Made by a program: the position numbers and the translations under genes. The notes below the pieces were generated by a model. It did not search any database and had not been told where the DNA came from. It was given only the letters and a program-made list of their open reading frames with translations. Shown here one piece after another: positions 54,488 through 63,816 of a stretch of 64,000 nt of DNA. Location of the stretch: positions 372,001-436,000 of the forward strand of contig CAWJLS010000002.1 of assembly GCA_963843755.1 (NCBI GenBank), read 5' to 3'. Each line of letters begins with the position of its first letter. The first letter of the stretch is position 1. The DNA comes from CAWJLS01 sp963843755 (GTDB lineage Bacteria; Acidobacteriota; Thermoanaerobaculia; Multivoradales; DATKCC01).

Positions 54488-56706
54488 ATGACCCCCCCGT
54501 CCCCCCCACTCCGGCGTCTCCTCCCCTCCCTGCTTTCGACGGCGGTCGCCTGCGCGGTCCTCGTCGCCGCGGCGCAGCCGAGCGCGGCGCCCGCGCAGGT
54601 CTACGAAGGCACCGCCAACGTGGTCGAGGTCCAGGTCCCGGTCAACGTCACCACGCGCAATGGCGAGCCGGTCCGGGGCCTGACGGCGGACGACTTCACG
54701 GTGCTCGACCGCGGCAAGCCCCAAAAGCTGACCGGCTTCCAGGTCGTCGATCTGGAGACGCTCAGACCGACCGAAGCGCAGACCCGGTCGGAGCAGGTGG
54801 CCGACCTGGTCCCCGCCGTGGCCCGACGGCACTTCTTCCTGCTCTTCGACCTGACCTTCGCCTCGCCGGCTGCGGTCGTCAAGGCCCGCCGGGCGGCCGA
54901 GGACTTCGTGCTCAACGAGCTCCATCCGACCGACCTCGCCGCCGTGGCGACCTTTTCCATGGACGTCGGCCCGCGGCTGATCGTCACCTTCACTCCGGAC
55001 CGGGCCCAGCTCGCGCGTGCTATCGACACGCTCGGTGCACCGCGCTTGACCGAAAGCCGGTCGGGGGTGGATCCTCTCCGCTTCATGATCGTCGATCCCG
55101 AGAAAGCGACCATGAGCAGCACGTTCAACCAGGAGACCGGACCGCAGAACTCACTCCGGCCGGGCGACCATGCCCAGGAGGTCCAGTCCTACCTGAATGT
55201 CATCGCCAAGGAGATGGAGAAGTCCGAGAAGAGCTACCAGCGGGGCCGTGTGGCGTCCTGGATGAGCACCCTGGGCGACATGGCGCACACGCTGGCCAGC
55301 GTCGAGGGGCGCAAGCACGTGGTCCTGTTCTCGGAGGGCTTCGACGGCCGCCTGATGCTCGGTCGCGGGCCGGACCCCTTCGACCGCAAGGCGAAGCAGG
55401 ACCAGATGGCGCTCGAGTTCGGTCAGCATTGGATGGTCGATCCGGACGACATCTACGGCAACACGGCGCTCCAGAACCACGTCACCCGGATGCTCGATGA
55501 GTTCCGCCGCGCGGACTGCACCATCGAGGCGGTCGACATCTCCGGCCTGGGTGACGACACGGCCGAGCAGCGGCGCGCCCACACCGTGGGCCAGGACGCC
55601 CTGTTCTACATGGCCAACGAGACCGGCGGCCGGCTGTTCGAGGACGCCAACGACCTGGGCAAGGAGCTCGACGACATGCTCGAGCAGCTCGTCGGTCACC
55701 TACATCCTGTCGTTCGATCCGGCCGAGCTGAAGCCGGACGGGAGCTACCACCGTCTGCAGGTGGAGCTGAACGGCGACGGCCACCGGAGCGACCGACGTC
55801 TCCTACCGTTCCGGGTACTACGCGCCGCGTCCGTTCGGCGACCTCGACCCGCTCGAGAAGAGCCTGCTCGCCTCCGACGCGATCGCCAGCGCTGCGCCCC
55901 GCAAGGACGTCGGGATCGACGTGCTCGCGGCGCCGTTCCGGGCCAGCGGCAAGTCCGCGTACGTCCCCGTGATCATCGAGATCGACGGCAAGACGCTGCT
56001 CGCCGACGACCCCCAGGACCACCTTGCCACGGAGCTCTACGCGTACGCGAGCGACGACCACGGAGAGATGAAGGACTTCTTCACCCAGGTGGTGACCTTG
56101 AACCTCAACGGCCAGGGGCGCGAGGCGATGCGCGGCGGCGGTCTCAAGTACTACGGACACATGGACCTGGCCCCGGGCAAGTATCTGCTCCGCGTGCTCG
56201 TGCGCAACGCGAGCACCGGCCGCACCGGCGTCCAGAGCGTCAAGCTGACCGTCCCCGAGTACCGGCAGGAGCAGCCGGAGCTGCTGCCGCCGTTCTTCGT
56301 CGAGCAACCCGGCCGATGGGTCCTGGTGCGCGAGAAGGCGGCACAGGGCAAGCAGACCGTGGTCTACCCCTTCACCGTCAACGGCGATCCGTACGTTCCG
56401 TCGGCCAAGCCGGTCGTCCGGCCCGGACAGCCTTCGGAGCTGGTCCTGGTCGCGTACAACCTCCAACGGGGTAACCTGGAGCTGAAAGGAACCGTGGTGA
56501 CGGAGGACGGACGCGAGCTCGACAACATCGGCGACCTCCAACTGGTCGAGCGTACGCCCACCGGAATCGGCGGCCTGGACAAACTCCTCGCACGGTTCCG
56601 CGTAGACGATCTGAGAACAGGCAACTACACGCTCAAGGTGGCGCTGAGCCAACGGGGTGCCGGGGGGATCCAGGTCAACTCGATCCCGTTCAGCGTGCCA
56701 AACTGA
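54488..56706 (+). CDS. VWFA-related exported protein of the acidobacterial type (two frameshifts)
   Basis: About 738 aa read through +1 shifts near 55695 and 55795. A signal peptide (residues about 10-40) is followed by VEVQVPVNVTTRNGEPVRGLTADDFTVLDRGKPQKLTGFQ, the conserved opening of VWFA-related proteins in Acidobacteriota. A von Willebrand A-like domain follows (FFLLFDLTFASPAAV; HVVLFSEGFDGR; FYMANETGGRLFEDANDL; VTYILSFDP). The MIDAS motif DxSxS is degenerate (DLTFAS). The C-terminal half is beta-rich (YVPVIIEIDGKTLLADD; PSAKPVVRPGQPSELVLVAYN). The paralog at 56768 has the same layout without shifts. Function is unknown, probably protein-protein or matrix binding outside the cell. Confidence 0.8.
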
Positions 56707-56767
56707 GAATCGATCGAGCTCGGTCGATGCCGACCGATCCCCCGCTCGAGCAACCGGGAGAGCACTC

Positions 56768-58906
56768 ATGAGCAACAGCCAGCGATTTCATCTCGTCGCG
56801 GCGGCACTGGCGATCGTCCTCGTCGCCACGACCCTGCTGGCCGCACCGTCGAAGAAGTTCGGCGAGACCCTCGACGTCGTCACGGTCGAGGTGCCGGTCC
56901 AGGTCCTCCTGGACGGCCAGCCGGTCCGCGGCCTGACCGCGGACAACTTCAAGATCATCGACGGCCGGAAGGAGCGGCAGATCACCGGGTTCGAGGTGGC
57001 GGACGTCAGCAAGACCGAGGTCAAGGCGCCCGAGACCGTCCCGCAGACGACGGTCTCGGCGCGGCGCCACTTCCTGCTTCTCTTCGACCTGAGCTTCGCC
57101 GACCCGACCGCGGTCACGCGGGCGCGCCACGCCGCGGAGGATCTGGTGGCCAAGAGCCTGCACCCCACCGACCTGGTCGGCGTGGCCACCTACAGCATCG
57201 AGAAGGGCCCCCAGCTCATCCTCGGCTTCACCCCCGACCGCCGGCAGATCGAGCTGGCGATCGAGACCCTCGGGCTGCCCAAGCTGATCGATCAGCACCA
57301 GGATCCCCTCTCGTTCGTCCTCGCCGACGCCGACGGGCCGCAGCCCTTCGAGGGATCCAAGAGCGGTGACCGCCAAGCGAAGAGCGGCGGCGACGCGGAG
57401 TTCCAGGCGAACCTGACGGACCTCAACATCGGCTTCCAGCGGGCCAGCCGGGGCGAGCAGCAGGGGCGGGTCATGGCCCTGACCACCGGCATGGAGGACC
57501 TGGCAGACGCCTTGAACGACGTCAGCGGGCGCAAGTACGTAGTGCTCCTCTCCGAAGGCTTCGACGCCTCCGTCTACCAGGGGACGTCCGACGCCAAGCG
57601 CCAGATGGAGCTCGCCAACCAGGCGGCGTTCGGCGAGGGGTACAAGGGCGACGCCGAAGAGCGCTACGGCTCGACCGGCGTGCTCAACGCGATCAACAGC
57701 ATGCTCGAGGAGTTCCGGCGGGCCGACTGCGCCATCGAAGCGGTGGACATCGGCGGCCTCCGGGCCGGCAGGGACGCCCAGGGGCAGACGGGAACTCAGG
57801 ACAGCCTGTTCATGATGGCGAACGAGACCGGCGGCGAGTTCATTCGCAACTACAACGACCTGTCGGCCGCCATGGGCGAGGTGCTCGAGCGCACCTCCGT
57901 GACCTACGTGCTCTCGTTCCAGCCGGAGAACCTGAAGCTCGACGGCGACTACCACCGCCTGAAGGTCGAGCTGGTCGACCTGCCGCGCGGGGCAAGGGTG
58001 GTCCACCGCCCCGGCTACTACGCGCCCAAGCCGTTCGGGGAGCGCAGCGGCATCGAGCGCAAGCTGGAGGCCGCCTCCAAGATCATGTCGGGGGTCGACT
58101 CCGGCACTCTGACCGGCTCGGTGGTGGCGGCGGCGTTCAAAGGCACGGGCGACCGGGCCTACGTGCCCGTCGTGATCGAGATCGACGGCCCGAGCCTGCT
58201 CGCCGGGCTGAGCGGCTCGACCGCCGCGCTCGAGATCTACGCCTACGCCATCAACGGCGACGGCACGGTCGGCGGCTACCTGAGCCAGTCGATGAAGCTC
58301 GACGTCGACAAGATCCGCCCGGCCCTCGAGAGCAAGGGCATCAAGTTCTTCGGCGACCTCAACTTACCGGCGGGCGACTACACGTTGCGCGTGCTGGTCC
58401 GTGACGGCGAGAACGGCCGGTCGCTCACCCGGACCGTTCCGATGACCGTCCCGACTTTCGGCGACGGGCACCTGGCGATCGCGACGCCGCTGTTCCCCGA
58501 GACCTCCCAGGACTGGTTGGTCGTCCAGGAGGCATCGGGCGCCGACGAGCGCAAGGCGCGGGCCTTCCCGTTCATGCTGGGAGGCAACCCGTACCTGCCG
58601 TCGGCCAAGCCGGTGGTCTCCGCCGACGGGCAGGCGCAGTTCGTGCTGATGGCCTACAACATGGGCGATGCCGGCGCGCCGCTCTCGACCGAGTTCATCA
58701 AGCCCGACGGCGAGCGGGTGACCGGGCCGAAGGTCTCCTTCGTCCAGCGGGAGAACACCGGCGACCCGTCGATCACCCAGCTCGTCCTGTCGCTCGATCC
58801 CAACGGCCTGCCGGCCGGGGAGTACCGCATGGTCACCAGCCTCCAGCCGCCGAGCGGGGGAGACTCGGTGACCGCGTCCATCCCCTTCGTCGTCGCCGGC
58901 TCCTGA
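56768..58906 (+). CDS. VWFA-related exported protein of the acidobacterial type
   Basis: 712 aa, intact, from the ATG at 56768 after GGGAG. The signal ends near TTLLAAPS. It has the VEVPVQVLLDGQPVRGLTADNFKIIDGRKERQITGFE opening, a VWA-like domain (FLLLFDLSFADPTAV; YVVLLSEGFDAS; ECA-type region FRRADCAIEAVDIGGL; VTYVLSFQPENLKLDGDYHRLKV) and a C-terminal beta-rich region (YVPVVIEIDGPSLLAGL; PSAKPVVSADGQAQFVLMAYN). The MIDAS site is degenerate (DLSFAD). It arose by tandem duplication with the gene just upstream and serves as the template for locating that gene's frameshifts. Expected to be extracytoplasmic; no partner is identified. Confidence 0.87.
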   Translation: MSNSQRFHLVAAALAIVLVATTLLAAPSKKFGETLDVVTVEVPVQVLLDGQPVRGLTADNFKIIDGRKERQITGFEVADVSKTEVKAPETVPQTTVSARRHFLLLFDLSFADPTAVTRARHAAEDLVAKSLHPTDLVGVATYSIEKGPQLILGFTPDRRQIELAIETLGLPKLIDQHQDPLSFVLADADGPQPFEGSKSGDRQAKSGGDAEFQANLTDLNIGFQRASRGEQQGRVMALTTGMEDLADALNDVSGRKYVVLLSEGFDASVYQGTSDAKRQMELANQAAFGEGYKGDAEERYGSTGVLNAINSMLEEFRRADCAIEAVDIGGLRAGRDAQGQTGTQDSLFMMANETGGEFIRNYNDLSAAMGEVLERTSVTYVLSFQPENLKLDGDYHRLKVELVDLPRGARVVHRPGYYAPKPFGERSGIERKLEAASKIMSGVDSGTLTGSVVAAAFKGTGDRAYVPVVIEIDGPSLLAGLSGSTAALEIYAYAINGDGTVGGYLSQSMKLDVDKIRPALESKGIKFFGDLNLPAGDYTLRVLVRDGENGRSLTRTVPMTVPTFGDGHLAIATPLFPETSQDWLVVQEASGADERKARAFPFMLGGNPYLPSAKPVVSADGQAQFVLMAYNMGDAGAPLSTEFIKPDGERVTGPKVSFVQRENTGDPSITQLVLSLDPNGLPAGEYRMVTSLQPPSGGDSVTASIPFVVAGS

Positions 58907-59077
58907 CCGGCCGGAGCCGGTCCGGCGAGCCCGCCGGGCGGGGCCTCGACGCTCCGCCCGGACGGCTCCGCCGGCACTCTCCGCCACCTCGTCGTATGCT
59001 ATAGTCCGTCCAGGCAAGTTCCTGGCAGCCTTGCACTTGGCATTCCGGCGAGGCGCCGGGGACGGGAGCCCTGCACC

Positions 59078-59371
59078 ATGAGCGACGGAAGCGAAACGAC
59101 CCAGGTCGAGATCTTCGGCGCCGTCTATCCCGTGCGGGGAAACGACGATCCCGAGTACCTCCAGGAGCTGGCGGCGACCGTCGACCGCACCATGCGCGAG
59201 ATCGCAGAGCAGGTTGCGACGGTCGACACCGCCAAGATCGCGATCCTGGCGGCCTTGAACTTGGCGGACGAGTTACACCGCGCCAAGAGCTTGCAGGAAG
59301 GGGAACGGGTCGAGATCCAGGAGAAGGTGGTGGCGTTGACCGGGGAATTGGCCGGTGTGCTCAACGGTTGA
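59078..59371 (+). CDS. zapA: Cell division protein ZapA
   Basis: 97 aa, the family length. It starts with the ZapA beta-hairpin (TTQVEIFGAVYPVRGNDDPEYLQELAATVD) and continues as the long helix that dimerises (KIAILAALNLADELHRAKSLQEG). ZapA bundles FtsZ filaments at midcell. Directly downstream lie the 6S RNA and rny, a frequent neighbourhood. A promoter for the RNA overlaps the stop codon. Upstream a TATAGT (59000-59005) may be its -10, without a clear -35. In many bacteria zapA lies just after pheT, while here pheT is 45 kb away. Confidence 0.9.
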   Translation: MSDGSETTQVEIFGAVYPVRGNDDPEYLQELAATVDRTMREIAEQVATVDTAKIAILAALNLADELHRAKSLQEGERVEIQEKVVALTGELAGVLNG

Positions 59372-59396
59372 CTCAGCAACGAGAACGCGCCACTGT
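59368..59396 (+). promoter_or_regulatory. Candidate promoter of the 6S RNA
   Basis: TTGACT (59368-59373, overlapping the zapA stop) and CACTGT (59391-59396) are separated by 17 bases. This predicts a transcript start near 59403, a few bases ahead of the first base of the closing stem of the 6S RNA (59412). The -10 is weak. Confidence 0.5.
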
Positions 59397-59402
59397 CAAG
59401 AT

Positions 59403-59612
59403 ATGAAGTTTGAAGAGTACGCATCCCCTGTGTGGTTTGTGATGGGTCAACCCATTGTAGAACCAACACTCATCACTAGGGAGTCTTCACCCGCCGGCCT
59501 GTGCAAGCCCCGCTCGAACGGGGAGCTAATGGCCGGCGGCGCGGACACCCACTTGGCGCTTAGGTTCTAAGCGCGGAAACCCACACGGCTTCGCGGGGGA
59601 TGCCTCTTCGTT
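59403..59612 (+). ncRNA. ssrS: 6S RNA
   Basis: The 320-base spacer between zapA and rny folds like a 6S RNA, the RNA that mimics an open promoter and binds sigma-70 RNA polymerase in stationary phase. Closing stem: GAAGAG (59412-59417) pairs with CTCTTC (59604-59609), GCATCCCC (59421-59428) with GGGGATGC (59596-59603), and GTGTGG-TTT (59430-59438) with AAA-CCACAC (around 59577-59586). A central region follows with small hairpins on both sides (ATGGGT/ACCCAT and GCGCTTAG/CTAAGCGC). The apical stem is CGCCGGCC/GGCCGGCG topped by CCCCG/CGGGG. Location between zapA and rny is common for this RNA. Ends are estimates. Confidence 0.78.
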
Positions 59613-59613
59613 C

Positions 59614-59633
59614 CCCCTCTCACGACTGAGGGG
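59614..59633 (+). terminator. Weak hairpin after the 6S RNA
   Basis: CCCCTC (59614-59619) pairs with GAGGGG (59628-59633) around an 8-base loop, directly after the closing stem of the 6S RNA. It has no T-tract. It may help end the RNA or protect its 3' end during processing. Confidence 0.3.
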
Positions 59634-59692
59634 TGCTCCGGACCCGACCACCCCCCTCCCGATGGCTCTTTGCAGCTATAGGGGGTGGCACG

Positions 59693-61255
59693 TTGAACAC
59701 TGAGATCATCCTGGCGATCGAGATCCTTCTCGGGATCGCGATTCCGGTGGTGTGGTGGCTGATTCTGCGCCGTCAGACCAAGCGGGTGACCGCGCGGGCG
59801 CGCCGGCAGGCGACCAAGGTCCTGGAAGAGGCCGAACGCACCGGCGACGCAAAGCTCCGGGAAGCCGATCTGCTCGCCAAGGAGAAGCTCCTCCAGGCGC
59901 GGACCGAGTTCGAGCGCGCTTCCCAGAAGCGCCGGGTCGAGCTCGAGGCCCTCGAGCGCCGCCTCACCCAGAAAGAGGACTCCCTCGACAAGCGGTTCGA
60001 CCAGCTCGAGACGCGGGACAAGGAGGTCGTCTCCCGCGAGCGCGAGGTCGCCGACCGCGACCGCATGACCGCCCGCAAGCAGGAGGAGGTCGACGCCCTG
60101 CTGGCGCAGGAGCGGGGCAAGCTGGAGCAGATCGCCGGCCTCACCGCCCAGCAGGCGAAGGACGAGCTGGTGCGGGTGATCGAGAACGAGGCCCGCATGG
60201 ACGCGGCCCACGCGGTCAAGCGGATCGAGGACGAGGCCCGCGAGCAGGCCCAGAAACAGGCCCAGCGGATCATCGGCATTGCCATCCAGCGCTCGGCGTC
60301 CGACTACGTCTCGGAGACCACGGTCTCCGTGGTGGTGCTGCCGTCCGACGAGATGAAGGGGCGGATCATCGGCCGCGAGGGGCGCAACATCCGCGCCCTC
60401 GAGGCGGCCACAGGGGTCGACCTGATCGTCGACGACACGCCCGAGGCGGTGATCCTCTCCGGCTTCGACCCGTACCGGCGCGAGGTCGCCCGGGTCGCCC
60501 TCGAGCGCCTGATCGCCGACGGCCGCATCCACCCGGCGCGCATCGAAGAGGTGGTGGAGAAGGTCAAGGCGGAGTACGAGGCGCTGATCGTCGAGGAGGG
60601 GGAGTCGGCCCTGCTCGAGCTCAACATCCCCGACGTCCACCCGGAGCTGGTCAAGCTGCTCGGGCGGCTGCGCTTCCGCACCTCCTACGGCCAGAACGTG
60701 CTCCAGCACTCCCGCGAGGTGGCCTTCCTCTCCGGCACCATGGCGGGGGAGCTCAAGGCCGACGTCCACGTGGCGCGTCGCGCGGGTCTCTTCCACGACA
60801 TCGGCAAAGCGGTCGACCGGGAGATGGACGGCACCCACCTCGAGATCGGCATCGACCTGCTGCGGCGCTACGGAGAGAACGAGGCGGTGGTCCACGCCAT
60901 GGCCTGTCACCACGGCGACTACGACCCGGAGACGGTCGAGGCGATCCTGGTCACCGCCGCCGACGCCCTCTCGGCCGCCCGTCCCGGCGCCCGCCGCGAG
61001 GTGCTCGAGACCTACGTCAAGCGGCTGGAGAAGCTCGAGGAGATCGCCGCCGGCTTCCAGGGTGTGCAGAAGACCTACGCCATCCAGGCCGGCCGGGAAG
61101 TGCGGATCATCGTCGATAGCGGCCGGATCAGCGACGAGGAGGCGATCATGCTGTCGAAGGACGTGGCCAAGAAGATCGAGTCCGAGCTCACCTACCCCGG
61201 GCAGATCAAGGTCAACGTCATCCGCGAGACCCGCTCGATCGAGTACGCCCGATGA
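59693..61255 (+). CDS. rny: Ribonuclease Y
   Basis: 520 aa, the standard length, starting at TTG 59693 with AGGGGGTGG just upstream; the open frame begins earlier at 59633 but without a good start. Order: an N-terminal membrane helix (about 5-23), a long coiled coil (about 25-200), a KH domain (VVVLPSDEMKGRIIGREGRNIRALEAATGVDLIVDDTP), and an HD domain with HSREVAFLSGTMA, LFHDIGKAVDRE (His368-Asp369) and ACHHGDY. RNase Y starts mRNA decay by endonucleolytic cuts at the inner membrane. It overlaps ymdB by ATGA (61252-61255). Confidence 0.97.
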   Translation: MNTEIILAIEILLGIAIPVVWWLILRRQTKRVTARARRQATKVLEEAERTGDAKLREADLLAKEKLLQARTEFERASQKRRVELEALERRLTQKEDSLDKRFDQLETRDKEVVSREREVADRDRMTARKQEEVDALLAQERGKLEQIAGLTAQQAKDELVRVIENEARMDAAHAVKRIEDEAREQAQKQAQRIIGIAIQRSASDYVSETTVSVVVLPSDEMKGRIIGREGRNIRALEAATGVDLIVDDTPEAVILSGFDPYRREVARVALERLIADGRIHPARIEEVVEKVKAEYEALIVEEGESALLELNIPDVHPELVKLLGRLRFRTSYGQNVLQHSREVAFLSGTMAGELKADVHVARRAGLFHDIGKAVDREMDGTHLEIGIDLLRRYGENEAVVHAMACHHGDYDPETVEAILVTAADALSAARPGARREVLETYVKRLEKLEEIAAGFQGVQKTYAIQAGREVRIIVDSGRISDEEAIMLSKDVAKKIESELTYPGQIKVNVIRETRSIEYAR

Positions 61256-62058
61256 AGGTCCTGTTCGTCGGCGACGTCATCGGCAAGCCGGGCCGGCGGG
61301 TGCTCGCCCGGCTGCTGCCACGGCTGATCGACCAGCACCGGGCGGACTACGTCATCGTCAACATCGAGAACGCGGCCGGCGGCTTCGGCGTCACCGCCGG
61401 CGTGCTGGCCGAGCTCGACGACCTGCCGATCGACTGCTACAGCTCCGGCAACCACATCTGGGACAAGAAGGAGGTCCACGACCTCCTGCCGCCGCGCCCC
61501 GGGGACCGGCCGCTGCTGCGCCCGGCCAACTACCCGCCAGGCAACCCGGGCGTCGGCCTCCACGTGGGCGAGACCCCGGCCGGCGTCCCGGTGGCGGTGC
61601 TCAACCTCCAGGGACGGGTCTTCATGGACCCGCTCGACAACCCGTTCGTCATCGCCGACCGGCTGCTCGAAGACCTGTCCGAGCGCCACCCGGAGTGCAA
61701 GGTGGTGATCGTCGACTTCCACGCCGAGGCGACCAGCGAGAAGCAGGCGATCGCCTTCCACCTGGACGGCCGCGTGTCGGCCGTCTTCGGCACCCACACC
61801 CACGTGCCGACCGCCGACGAGCGCATCCTCCCGGGCGGCACGGTCCTGATCACCGACGTCGGCATGACCGGTCCCTACGAGTCGGTCATCGGCATGCGCC
61901 ACGACAAGGTGCTCCACCGGTTTCTGTTCGGCACTCCGGCCGCCTTCCAGGTGGCGAAGCGGGACGTGCGCCTGGCCGCGGCGGTGGTCGACGTGGACGA
62001 GGCCACGGGCAAGGCCCGCGCGGTCGAGCGGTTGCTGCTGCCGGACCCCGAGGAGTGA
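61252..62058 (+). CDS. ymdB: YmdB-family metallophosphoesterase (cyclic-nucleotide phosphodiesterase-like)
   Basis: 268 aa, the family length (TIGR00282). Metal ligands are visible: Asp8 in FVGDVIGKPGR, Glu39 in NIENAAGG, the SSGNHIWDKKE motif near residue 65-75, DFHAEATSEK and GTHTHVPTAD. YmdB hydrolyses 2',3'-cyclic nucleotides and influences RNase Y-dependent RNA decay and biofilm decisions in Bacillus. Here it is translationally coupled to rny, the usual arrangement. Confidence 0.94.
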   Translation: MKVLFVGDVIGKPGRRVLARLLPRLIDQHRADYVIVNIENAAGGFGVTAGVLAELDDLPIDCYSSGNHIWDKKEVHDLLPPRPGDRPLLRPANYPPGNPGVGLHVGETPAGVPVAVLNLQGRVFMDPLDNPFVIADRLLEDLSERHPECKVVIVDFHAEATSEKQAIAFHLDGRVSAVFGTHTHVPTADERILPGGTVLITDVGMTGPYESVIGMRHDKVLHRFLFGTPAAFQVAKRDVRLAAAVVDVDEATGKARAVERLLLPDPEE

Positions 62059-62115
62059 CCTGATCTCCCCCTAGCCCCTCGATCCCTGGCCTCGGTTCGT
62101 TGTTGAGGTGGGGGC

Positions 62116-63810
62116 TCAGTCGGGGTCGGTCATCAGGATGTAGCCGTCCTTGCGGTCGGCGTCGCGGGCCACCTCGACCAGCCCCAGCGGGGGATCCAGC
62201 TTCGCCAGGTCGTCGCGCTCGATCAGCAGCCACTTGCGCCCGGGGCGGGCGACGAACCGGCGCAGGTCCTGCTCGCTGTCGAGCTCGACCGAGAACCGGC
62301 GGGTGTAGAAGAGGACCGGCGCGTCGAGGCGCGGGTAGATGGCATAGGGCTCGCCCGGCGCCATCTTCTCGACCAGGACGTGCGACAGGCCGCGGGCCGA
62401 CTTGACCACGTCGAACCGTGGTAGCACGAGGAGGAAGACCCCCAGGCCGAACAGGGCGGAGCCGGAGGCCAGGGCGGCGGTGGCGCGGCGCACCCGGCCG
62501 CGGCGGGCGAAGACCCACGCCGCGACCGCTCCCAGAGCGAGGATCACGGCCAGGGTCACGATCCGTGGGATCAGGCCCGGTCCGATCGGCTCGAGCATGC
62601 GCGCCTGGCGCCGGGCGACGAACGGGGCGGCGATCGGCAGGAGCAGGGTGAGCGCCGCCAACAGGGCGAGGGGCCAGACCAGCCATCGACGGCCGGCCTC
62701 GCCCGGCCCCGGCGCCGGTCGCGCTTCCGGCCGCGAGGCCCACCAGGAGAGGGCCAGGCCGACCAGCAGCGCCATGGCCGGGTACATGGTCAGGATGTAG
62801 ACCGTCCGCTTGGCCGGCGAGATGCTGAAGAAGACGACGGTCACCACCATCCAGCAGAGGGCGAAGAGGTAGGCCTTGTGCCAGGCCGTCCGGTCGCCCG
62901 GCCCGTCGCCGTCCGGTGCGGCGGCCCTGCTCCGGAACCGGCGCCAGCCGACCACCAGGGCGCTCGGCAGCAGGAACGACCAGGGAAAGAAGTCGCCCGG
63001 GATGACCGTCAGGTAGTACCAGGGCGGCTGAAAGTGGTGCCACGGGTCGGCATAGCGGGTCACGTTCTGCTTGTAGACGATCGCCTGGAGGTAGGGCCAG
63101 CCGGCGTCGAACCCGGCCGGCACCAGCCAGGCGAGGACCGGCAGCGCCCACAGCAGCAGCCCGGTCGGGATCTTCATCCGGCGGATCTCGCTCCGCTCCC
63201 CGGCCAGGACCAGGTACGCCACCACCGACAGGAGCGGTGGCAGCAGCCCCACCGGCCCTTTGGCGAGGGTGGCGAAGCCGGTGGCCAGGAAGAACAGGCG
63301 GTAGAAGCCGGGGCGCCCCTCGGTGTAGCCGCGGACCCAGAACCAGACCGCCAGGGCGACCAGGGCGGAGAGCAGCATGTCGATCTGCCCGACGTGCCCC
63401 TGCCAGAGGATTTTGACGGAAGAGCCGTAGACCGCCGCGGCCAGCCAGGCGAGGCGGCGCGCGATCCGTTCCGGCGCCAGCCGCTCCGCGATCAGGAAGG
63501 TGAGCAGGATCGCCGCCACCGCCGCCAGGGCCGACGGCAGCCGTGCCGACCACTCGGTCACCTCGCCGCCGGTGACCAGCGACGAGAGATCGATCAGCCA
63601 GAACAGCAGCGGCGGTTTCTGGGAGTAGATCGCGCCGTTGACGTGGGGCACGAACCAGTCGCCCTCGACGCGCATCTCCCGCGCCACCTCGGCATAGCGG
63701 GGCTCGTCCGGGTTCCACAGGTCGCGGCTGCCGAGGCCGGGGAGGAAGATCGCGAGGGCCAGGAGGACCAGCAGGATCCGGTCCCGCCGGCGCGTCGTCG
63801 CGTCGGTCAT
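62116..63810 (-). CDS. ArnT-like GT39 membrane glycosyltransferase
   Basis: 564 aa, intact. About eleven hydrophobic helices and a C-terminal soluble part (FDVVKSARGLSHVLVEKMAPGEPYAIYPRLDAPVLFY region). The first periplasmic loop has the GT-39/ArnT signature LGSRDLWNPDEPRYAEVAREMRVEGDWFVPHVNG, followed by YSQKPPLLFW; the acidic residues in DEPRYAE are catalytic in ArnT. It should move a sugar from undecaprenyl phosphate to lipid A or another envelope acceptor; the sugar is not predictable. It starts six bases after the GT2 gene, which would provide the lipid-linked donor, and converges with ymdB. Confidence 0.9.
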   Translation of the reverse strand: MTDATTRRRDRILLVLLALAIFLPGLGSRDLWNPDEPRYAEVAREMRVEGDWFVPHVNGAIYSQKPPLLFWLIDLSSLVTGGEVTEWSARLPSALAAVAAILLTFLIAERLAPERIARRLAWLAAAVYGSSVKILWQGHVGQIDMLLSALVALAVWFWVRGYTEGRPGFYRLFFLATGFATLAKGPVGLLPPLLSVVAYLVLAGERSEIRRMKIPTGLLLWALPVLAWLVPAGFDAGWPYLQAIVYKQNVTRYADPWHHFQPPWYYLTVIPGDFFPWSFLLPSALVVGWRRFRSRAAAPDGDGPGDRTAWHKAYLFALCWMVVTVVFFSISPAKRTVYILTMYPAMALLVGLALSWWASRPEARPAPGPGEAGRRWLVWPLALLAALTLLLPIAAPFVARRQARMLEPIGPGLIPRIVTLAVILALGAVAAWVFARRGRVRRATAALASGSALFGLGVFLLVLPRFDVVKSARGLSHVLVEKMAPGEPYAIYPRLDAPVLFYTRRFSVELDSEQDLRRFVARPGRKWLLIERDDLAKLDPPLGLVEVARDADRKDGYILMTDPD

Positions 63811-63816
63811 GGCGCC

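Noticed and set aside
61252..62115. Terminator between ymdB and the ArnT-like gene
   Set aside because: Only a poorly matched GC stem (AGCCCC with GGGGCT) is seen around 62072-62117, with a mismatch, a long loop and no T-tract.
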